Assembly (NCBI GenBank): GCA_948567375.1
Contig: OX419757.1
Coordinates: 56,730,001-56,794,000, forward strand
DNA length: 64,000 nt
Direction of reading: 5' to 3'
DNA from: Lunularia cruciata
Lineage: Eukaryota; Streptophyta; Marchantiopsida; Lunulariales; Lunulariaceae
Below are positions 56,283 through 64,000 of the stretch, piece by piece. The translations under genes were made by a program, and so were the position numbers. Position 1 is the first letter of the stretch. Every line of letters begins with the position of its first letter. The notes beneath the pieces are model-generated. The model saw nothing but the letters and a program-made list of their open reading frames with translations. It was not told the origin of the DNA and searched no databases.

Positions 56283-59200
56283 ATGTCTGCATTGAGAGAA
56301 CAACTAGAAGAGAGAGCTCAAAGATGAGCACTTCAGCGTGAAGAAGACGAACGTCTAAACGTTCCATCCATCATTGACGAAACTGAACAAGAGGCGTTGG
56401 ATTTTCAACTCCTTCACGAAGTGCAAGAAGCCCTATGAGAACTTGACCACAAGAAACGTGAAGGTGGTTGGCAAGGCTACTTCGCATCTCCCTCTTCTTC
56501 CAAGAAGAAGAAAGAATCAAGTGGGCAAACATATGCATTGCGGCCCAATACACCAACTTCCCCTAGAGCTGTAAAGGAAGTTGTTTCCTTGAAGAACTTT
56601 GTTCAAGAAAAGACAGCACGAACACTTCCTGAAGACGAGTGTCAACATCTTCTACGAACGGTTCCTTGGTTGTCTTGAAGGAATTTTGAAGAACCCATCA
56701 AAGGTGTTGATCCTGAATCTTCCACTCGGGTTGAAGTCAACACCCTCATAGCAGAAATTGTCAAAGAAGACCGTACCTTGAACTTGACAAATTGGAACCC
56801 CTGGGCTGACAACACGGCGTCAATTCCAGCAAATCCTTCAGTTCCGTCAAGTTCCACATTACCTCAGCCAATCCCAATGCATCGAACAATGACTTTGCTG
56901 CCTGTCACCCGACATGCCTATCAAAAGTACAAGGGGACAAAACAAGACAAAGACCCCGATGAATTCATCAAAGAATTTGAAGTCATCTCCTTTGTTAACA
57001 AGGAGCATGACTCGGCGGACCGACTGAGAATTTTCCCAAGTTTGCTCCGCAAGAAAGCTCGGAGCTAGTACACCCATGTGACCCAAAAGGGGTTTGTACC
57101 TGCGGACTGGGCAGACTTGAGAAACAACTTCCTGGAACGATTCCGGGAGGTTGATTACAATACAAGTGTCTTCGTGGCACTCAACGATTTGGACCGAGGC
57201 AAGAAGGAGAAGTTGAGAGACTACTCTGAGCGGTTCATGGCATTACTGAACCGAGTTCCCAAGCAATCGGGGGTGGTGGGTTACTCCGATGCCCAAGCCA
57301 TTACTTGGTTCCTCGGGGAACTTTCACTAGAGATACGCATCTTTGCCAGGGAAAGGAATAAAACTTCCCTGGACAAAGTACTCAAACATGTCGCTCGTTA
57401 TGAAGCGGCTCACTCTCCCTCCGCCGGTAATCGGAGAAATCGGGAGAAGAAAGGCAAGAAGCCCAGAAGGAGAGCTTCGCGCAGCACCTCCCCTTCTTCA
57501 AACAAATCCTCTACTTCCTTGAGCTCTTCTTCGGAATCCGAAGAAGAATCAAAGCCAAGATGAGTCAGAAGACGTGGAGGCAAGAAACCAATGACTCCTC
57601 TAGCCAAGAGTGTACATAAGGCGGATACAAAGCTGGATGCCCTCATCAAGGAGTTTTTGGATTTCAAGATCCAGATGATTGGGGCTAAGGACCAAAGAAA
57701 GGCCCCAGCATTTGGACGATCTAATGTGTGGTGCACTGCATGTGGCAAATCCGGCCATGCCAACATAGAATGCAATACTTGTAATGCATTCCCGGTGCAG
57801 CAAATTGATTGGGTTCCGGGATGGAACCAAGACGAGGACGAGGAGGCTGTGTACCAAATTCAGGAGGTACAGCCTCAAGCAAGCACATCGTATCAAGGTC
57901 CGAGGTTTGGACCCAGGGAGTATAACCCCAATGCTCCTCCACAAAGACCACCGATGAGCAACCAAAATCGGCCTCAGAATGTTGCGCCCGGAGCCTGTTA
58001 TAATTGTGGCTCGATAGGACATTGGTCGCCAAACTGTCCCGAGCCAAGAAAGAAAATTGGGTACGTTCTCCTGTGCAGAAATTATAAGGGATCGGGGCAT
58101 ACGGGCAACCAATGTCCTCACCCACCAAACCCGAAGCCGCCTGTAAAGTATGTACAGACCCTCGCTGAGCGTGCAGCCCTTCAGCCAAAGGGGGATACGA
58201 ATGTAAATTGTATCACTCTTGAGGAAGAAAGACCTCAAGAGGGGAGTCCGGCCTCGAAAGGAGAATGGCCGGACCTTGAAATTTTGAAGGTTGAGACACG
58301 CTCCAGCAAGAAGAAGCGTGATCCCAAAGAATCGAGTACGACCTTGTCGTCTTCCAGAAAGGCGAAGAGACTACGCCCAAAAGCAATTCTTTTTGCCAAG
58401 GAGGAAAAGATCCTTGCAAAAGCTAAAGCTAAAGCCTTGCAGAAAGAACTAAAGGAGGCACTACTCAGAACTCGTGAACTGAGTTTGGAAGAGGAGACGA
58501 AGTCGAAGTCTCTAGTTTTTCCGGCGGACATCCGATCTGAAGTAAAGGGTCTAATCCAAGCCGAGGTGGGCCAACCCGAGGAACCTCGGGTCAAGGCCAT
58601 CAGCAAGCCCGTCACCAAAGTCAAAAGGGAACATGGAGAGACTTTGGACCCAAAGCCAAAAGCAAAGATGGTCAAACTGGGAGGAGTTCCCCAATATGAT
58701 ATTGTAGCAGATCTGGCCACCACAAATGCCAACGTTACATTCAAGCAATTGTGGGAAGATAACAAGCTATACAAGAGACAGCTGAATTTGGCCCTCAAGA
58801 AGGTGAGGTCAATGTTGAAGAAGGACCTGCCTGCTATTTATCGTATTGAACAAGAAGATTTAGGATCTCCCAAGGTAGACACGGAGATTGCAGGGTGCAT
58901 GATCACATTGATACCCATTGACTCTGGGTCCGGTGTGAATGTCATGACCAAAGATACTACGAATTGACTCGGGTTTCATATGTTTGAACCAACACCCCGA
59001 GTTTTGAAGTTTGCAGACCAAACCAGGAGACGGCCATCGGGCATGCTGTCAAACATTACCACGATCATTGGAGGAGTACCCTTCAAGTTGAATTACATCA
59101 TATTGCGACCAGTGACAAAAACTGGTTACCCTCTATTGATGGGCAGACCCTGGTTGTACAGTGCCCAAATTGTGGTGGATTGGCATCAGCAGAAGTTAAG

Positions 59201-61355
59201 ATTCAAGGACATTTTGTCCGACGATCAGAAGCTGGTGACTGTGAGTTGGACAAAGGTTCCCCATCTCGGGGAAACAAGTTTGTTGGAAGAGGAGGACAAA
59301 TCCGAGGACTCATTGTCTTTGTCCTCAGACAAATCCAAAGACGAAGTCCAAGTTAATTACTTGGAATGCTACGAGGTGGACGTTGAAGACAACGATCCAT
59401 ATGACCTCGCCTTGGGTGAACCTGACTTGGAGGAAGGATGTTTGATGGCAGCTCACCTCGGATTAAGCCGAGTAAGCCACGTTGAAGGAGTCATCAATCC
59501 CGATGACTGTCTGTGGGAAGAAAATCAAGAAGAAGCTTTCCGGGTGTTGAAGAAGAAACTGGTTGAAGCACCAGTCATGAGGGCCCCACATTGGGACGTC
59601 CCTTTTCATGTGTATATGGACACTTCGTCCATGGCTTATGGAGTTGTCTTAAGTCAGAAGGACGAGAAGAAGAAGGACTACCCGGTATATTATGCCAGCT
59701 GACAACTTTCAGTTTCTGAAAAGAACTATTCAATGACTGAAAGAGAAGCACTCAGAATGGTGTATGCCTGCAAGAAATTTTGTCATTATTTGTTGGGGTA
59801 TGAGTTTGTCTTCTATGTTGACCATTATGCATTGCAATGTTTGGTCAAGAAGGCAAATTTATCAGGACAAATTGCAAGATAGATCTTGTTATTACAGGAG
59901 TTCACGTATACTGTACAAGTAAGGAAGGGAGCTTCGCATTTGAATGCGGACTTCCTGTCCAGGTTAGAGACTCAAGACCAGGAGTGGAAAATTGACGATC
60001 GGTTCCCTGACGAAGAGTTGTATCACTTATCAACAATGCAAAGTACGAGGTATGCAGCTGAATATCATTATCTGAATACTCTCCATTGTCCTGAGGGGAT
60101 GGAGCCGGAACAACGGGCAGTCTTTCTCAGGAAAATAGGGCCGTACCAGCTTAAACCCAACATTTTATTTAAGATGGGCAAAGACGAAGTACTTTGGTGA
60201 TGCTTGGAGTCATACGAAGTAGGAAGAGTGATTGAATCTTTACACTCCGAAGCATTGGGAGGACACTATGCTCTGAAGAATACTGTAAAGAAAATTCTTT
60301 TGGCAGGGTATTGGTGGCCTACAATGTACAAAGATGTACATGCTCATATACAAAGCTGTGATGCTTGTTAGAGAACGGGGAAGCCGACGGCTACTTCTCA
60401 ATGGCCTTTGAGACCAATTTTGCCTTTGGCTCCATTTGAGAAATGGGGGATTGATTTTGTGGGTCCCATTCAACCAGTGACCCGAGTCACAAGAAAGTGA
60501 TACATTTTGGTGTGCACTGACTATGCTACCAAGATGGTCGAAGCGGAAGCAACTCGCAGAGATGATGCTGAAACTGTGGCGGAATTCTTCTTTCGAAACA
60601 TCATCTCCCAATATGGGTGTCCTCTGGAATTGGTCAGTGACCAAGGACCACATTTTTTGAACTCTGTAATGGAGGCGTTAACCAAGTACTTTCAGATTAA
60701 ACATCGGAAGACGACACCTTATAACCCAAAAGCAAATGGCTTAACGGAAAAAGCGAATGGGTTACTTTGTAAAATTTTGAATAAGGTGACTGTAAATTAT
60801 GCCTATGATTGGGATACAGAATTACCAGCCGCATTGTGGGCATATCCAACAACAGAGAAGATTACAACCAAACAAACTCCATACTTCTTGACATATGGCT
60901 TGCATCCCATATTGCCAGTTGAATTTGAAGTTCCGACATATTGGGTTCTGTGCAAAGAACAAATGTCTGAAGAAGAAAGTCAAGATCTGCGGATTCATCA
61001 ACTGACGTGGTTAGAAGAGAAAAGAGACAATGCAATGCAAACCACGAAAGAAGTACAAGCACAGAGGAAAGTCAGGCACAATAAGAGAATCAAGCCTGTG
61101 ATTGTATGAGAAGGGGATTTGGTTTTGTTATATGACAATTGCCAAATATTTTTTCCAACCAAGTTGCACTTGAGATGGATGGGTCCCTATCGAGTTCTTC
61201 ATCTTTACGAAAATGGGTCCATGCAGCTTGTAGACTTGGAAGGTAATCCTTTTGCCACTCGGGTAAACGGGTGGAGAGTTTGGAGATATTGGACCATAGA
61301 CTCGGACGTTTCTAAGACACCCAAAGTCTATGTTTGCGGGGACGCTCACATTTGA
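56283..61355 (+). pseudogene. E1 gag-pol: one frame, RT deleted
   Basis: From ATG 56283 to TGA at 61353-61355 every open block lies in the same frame (1,691 codons) with about 12 single stops and no frameshift. Gag runs to about 58800 (DEFIKEFEVIS; ALNDLD...FMALLNRV), with three Cys/His clusters: CTACGKSGHANIEC, CYNCGSIGHWSPNC, CRNYKGSGHTGNQC (the last has one Cys lost). Protease IPIDSGSGVNVM lies near 58912-58947. At 59510/59511 the sequence jumps to RNase H (MDTSSMAYG near 59620). E0 has about 975 bp more here, including FIDDF. RNase H ends near 59960. Integrase follows from 60222. The protein could cleave and integrate only if stops were read through, and it could not copy RNA. Confidence 0.9.
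60222..61355 (+). pseudogene. E1 integrase region
   Basis: Zinc domain H...H...C-x2-C (ESLHSEALGGHY, then SCDAC), with one stop after it. The catalytic core carries CTDYATK (first Asp), SDQGPHF (second Asp) and GLTEKANG (Glu). 60507-61109 is open for 200 codons. The C-terminal tail DLVLLYDNCQ...LHLRWMGPYRVLHLY has the basic and aromatic pattern of gypsy integrase tails, with no chromodomain. It matches the O1 tail at 1-354. Confidence 0.88.
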
Positions 61356-61366
61356 GGGAGGATGTA
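61354..61366 (+). other. E1 polypurine tract
   Basis: GAGGGAGGATGTA directly before the 3' LTR. O1 has GAAGGAGGAGGTA at the same place. It overlaps the gag-pol stop codon. Confidence 0.7.
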
Positions 61367-63909
61367 TGTGGTGCCCACATTTTTTATTTTTTTCAAAATA
61401 AAGGAGAAGGAGAAGGAGTTGTATAGAGAAGTTGGATTGCACCTGTATGGCCAAAGAAAGCGAAGAAAGGAGTCTTTGGGATGAAACCCGAAGTAAAGTG
61501 ACTTTGGGTCATAAGGCAAAGTACTCGGAAATGTCTTGTCAGCAAACAACCCAAAGTAAATTGTCTTCGGATCAAGGGGAGCTCAACCCGAGGCAAAGAT
61601 AGTCTAACAACCTTTTGTCGGGGTGAGAAATTCAAGAAGGAGCCGTTTGAAAACTGGCGGCTCATACGCACAAAGGTTGATTGATAGTGACAGGTGCATG
61701 TTGGAGGTGTGATTTCTCGGTAGGAACTCGAAGTGACGGAAGACGAAGAAGCTCAACTCTATAAAAATCAAAACTGCAACGACAAAATGTCAAGCAATTT
61801 TCCTTCACCGTTGAGGAGTCGTCTTGCAAGTGATCGGGGAAAGGGGAATAGAGTTGGACTCGTGTTAGTGCGCAAGGGCGAAGTTGCGAGAGTGAAATCA
61901 AGAGAAAGTGAGAAAGTAGAAGAGATGGGAGGAGGGAAGAAGAACTCTGAATTCACAGTGAGAAATCATGCGATTTGGAGATAAGATGTGATAGCAAGGA
62001 TTGAAGTCTTGAGCCGACTTTGGATCACATTTCTGGCATGGATCTAGAACGTGAGTTTTCCAAGATTCATGACAGAAATCATCAAGAGTAAGTGTCTCGA
62101 TGGACCCGAGGAAGAAGGGAAGAGAGGAAATCTGGCTCACTAGACAGAGTCGGATTGGAGACTTGCACTTGGGAAGGAGGCAGGCTCGGAGCAGGGAGCC
62201 ACGTTCTTGGAGAAAGGAGAGATAGCCCAAGAGATGCATGAGGTGAGAGATGCCTTCTCGTCAAAAAGAACGAAGAATGGGTACAAAGTTGAGAGTTACA
62301 AGGATCCAATGAAGAGAGGGATCGTGAGTGCTCTCATGGCAATCTTGAAGCCGGAGAGAACGACTTATGTGATGAAACACCAAGCGGTGTTCTTCCATAA
62401 GTTGTTTGCACAAGAACCTATCAATTGGGCAAGGTGTTTTCACGGGAGAACGAGGCAGATGGTGTGGAATTTGCGGGATAAGTCACCTCCACACTACATT
62501 GTGCCGTTTGCAGCACACTTCTACCTCGGCTCAATTTACTGACCTTGGCGGAGCAGACTTGGATGGTGTTGCACTTCCATCCAAATGTGCGAAAGGAGGT
62601 GGATGTCGAGGAGTAGCAGTACATTCTCTAAATCCGGAGCACCGATGACTACTACGCGAAGACACGAAAGAACGTGGAGGTCGTAGTGAGTACACCAACA
62701 AAGAAGAGGAGTCGGCAAGGAGAAGCCGATGACAGCAAGAAACCTTGGAAGATGCAGAGAAGTAACCCGAGGCAAAGTATGGTGGTAAGAAGAAGGAGAT
62801 GCAGTCGACTTGTCCAAAGGTGAAGACTGTTTTGCAGGTCTTATCAAGAGTAGAAGAAGAGAACTCGGAGTTGAAGAGAAGTATAACCCAAGGTGAGGAG
62901 GAGAGAGAAGTACTGCGAGCGGAAGCATTAGAGAGAAGTCAGGTAATTGAAGACCTGAAGAGAGAAGTAAATTATTGAGAGGATCTTGTGAAGAAAAGTG
63001 ACATAGCAAGAGAGAGACAAGTAGCTGAATTTGAAATCTTGAAGCAGCAGTTTGCTGGTTCAAGAGTAGAAGTAATCCATGCTATGGCGAGGGTAGCAGC
63101 ACAGGATCAAGAGCTCGATAGAGTGATGGAGAGTATGGAGGAGAAGGAGCAACTCTGGCAAAGAGAGTTGGCTGTGCGGTATAGAGAAGAAGAAAGATTA
63201 CGAGAGTTACTTCATAATCAGGAAGAAAAAGTTGTATAGAAGGAGAAGGAGAGGGAGATGGTGAAAGCCGAGTTCGAGGCAAAGTTGGCAATGTACCGAG
63301 AGGAATGGCTTGCAGATTGGGAACGAGAAAGGAAGACAAGATTGGAGCCATTGAAGGAGATAGTCCTTAGGGTGAACGTGATGTTAAGTACACAAGCCAA
63401 CGTTCGAATTGAAGAAGCACGACTACACGAGTTAAAGCTATTGGTGTAGGAGACGAGGCGCAGACAAGCAAAAGACACCGAGATGAATGCCTTGTTAATA
63501 AAACTAAGAACTCGTGTAGATAGAAAGGTTTTAGAGGTAGAGGAAAACATTTCAATTAGATTAGACTTAGTGAAAATAGAGTTAGAATAGGGGTGGAACA
63601 CAATTTTGAGGCAAAGTCATTTTGCAATGAAGTGCCATTTTTGAGAGAGCTTGAATCATCACAATCAAGATTGTTTGGAAAGAATTGATGGATTTGTGAT
63701 TATGGAGTGTTAATTTGTGACAAGACTACGAGTCAGTGCTTGTTACTCTCTTCTGGGTGTGGTTTCTACCTGAGAGATTAAAGACGCAACCAAGAAGAAC
63801 TACATTGTTACTCTTTGCTTTGTATTTGACCAATTCTGACTCGTATCTCTGCGGGAACAAACTTTACTTACTCGATTACTGCAAAAGTGATATTTGCCGG
63901 GTTGTCACA
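61367..63909 (+). repeat. E1 3' LTR with two internal deletions
   Basis: TGTGGTGCCC...CGGGTTGTCACA, 2,543 bp. Compared with the 5' LTR it lacks about 497 bp at 62789/62790 (5' LTR about 53827-54323) and about 749 bp at about 63588 (5' LTR about 55125-55873). These losses account for the length difference. Both arose after insertion, because the target duplication is present. Confidence 0.93.
61787..63592 (+). pseudogene. LTR-internal coiled-coil ORF, copy 7 (deleted)
   Basis: ATG at 61787, with TATAAAAA beginning 27 nt upstream at 61760. 61733-61984 and 62207-62542 hold the N-terminus and globular part (AVFFHKLF, EPINWARCF). A 1-base loss near 62530 shifts the frame. The first deletion removes the acidic middle. 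62988-63239 and 63258-63449 are coiled coil. The second deletion removes the C-terminus. Stops are also present. Confidence 0.75.
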
Positions 63910-64000
63910 AAAAGACTTTATGATTGACTATCCCAACCAATAGCTTTCAATTGCAAAAAAGAACTATTCAATGATTGAAAGAGAAGAACTCAAAATGGTG
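63910..64000 (+). pseudogene. E0 RNase H, continuation after E1
   Basis: Aligns with 59673-59760 of E1 (KKNYSMIEREELKMV beside EKNYSMTEREALRMV). It is the other half of the coding broken at 52412 and continues past the window end. Confidence 0.85.

Larger units (their letters stand above)
52413..63909 (+). mobile_element. Complete family B element E1
   Basis: 11.5-kb element: 5' LTR 52413-56194, primer-binding site, gag-pol 56283-61355, polypurine tract and 3' LTR 61367-63909. Flanks GAAAG (52408-52412) and AAAAG (63910-63914) are a 5-bp duplication with one transition. E0 RNase H coding runs up to 52412 and resumes at 63910. It is richer in CG-containing codons than E0, which fits a younger age. 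It cannot move by itself because RT is missing and stops are present. Confidence 0.94.

Noticed and set aside
60862-61062. Minus-strand frames opposite integrase as an antisense gene
   Set aside because: Short, no domain, and expected as a shadow of the coding strand.
56195-61366. Programmed frameshift or stop readthrough between gag and pol of family B
   Set aside because: All blocks share one frame and stops are scattered, so a single polyprotein with later point stops is simpler.
52413-63909. Reading the 3.8-kb terminal repeats as a segmental duplication rather than LTRs
   Set aside because: The TG...CA ends, primer-binding site, polypurine tract and target duplications fit LTRs, and solo copies have the same exact ends.

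Overview
The window reads as nuclear DNA of a large, repeat-rich land plant. A gymnosperm is plausible, but the sequence does not prove it. Nearly everything recognisable is transposable-element DNA: Ty3/gypsy LTR retrotransposons at several depths of nesting, one degraded chromovirus and one degraded PIF/Harbinger DNA transposon. I found no host gene, tRNA, rRNA or CRISPR array. Most reading frames are broken by point stop codons that look like C-to-T (or G-to-A) decay of methylated DNA.

Three main families, named here for convenience. Family A is about 7.8 kb with 690-bp LTRs (TGTAACACCC...GGCTCACA in the sense direction), a primer-binding site like the tRNA-Asp 3' end, an extra zinc-knuckle ORF before gag, and one long gag-pol frame. 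It makes 4-bp target duplications. Two full copies (3635-11441 and 34071-41899, both minus), at least four lone LTRs and some fragments are present. Family B has giant LTRs of about 3.78 kb (TGTGGTGCCC...GGGTTGTCACA) that each contain an ORF of about 857 codons. Family C is a diverged relative of B with the same LTR plan. Family D is an old chromovirus (14634-17965).

Layout: 1-354 and 11582-14633 are the 3' end and 3' LTR of an old B-type element, interrupted by an antisense B solo LTR (355-11581) that itself holds full element A1. 14634-17965 is the chromovirus, cut by an A solo LTR. 18211-20730 is A debris. 20760-22560 is a PIF/Harbinger transposase relic. 22666-23355 is an A solo LTR and 23502-27295 a B solo LTR. 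28100-29165 is a C LTR fragment, followed by about 2.4 kb with nothing recognised. A gag fragment of another family runs into an old B/C-type element (32836-33607, 49679-52412, 63910-64000). That element was split by a C solo LTR (33608-49673, holding full element A2, a B solo LTR, and inside that an A solo LTR) and by a complete B element (52413-63909). Target duplications and matching empty sites elsewhere in the window support this order.

The most interesting signal is the protein encoded inside the B and C LTRs: a conserved globular N-terminal part, a basic and acidic middle and a long coiled coil. It has a TATA box exactly 27 nt before the ORF start in all six B copies where both ends can be read. 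It lies wholly within the LTR, so every element carries it twice and every solo LTR keeps it.
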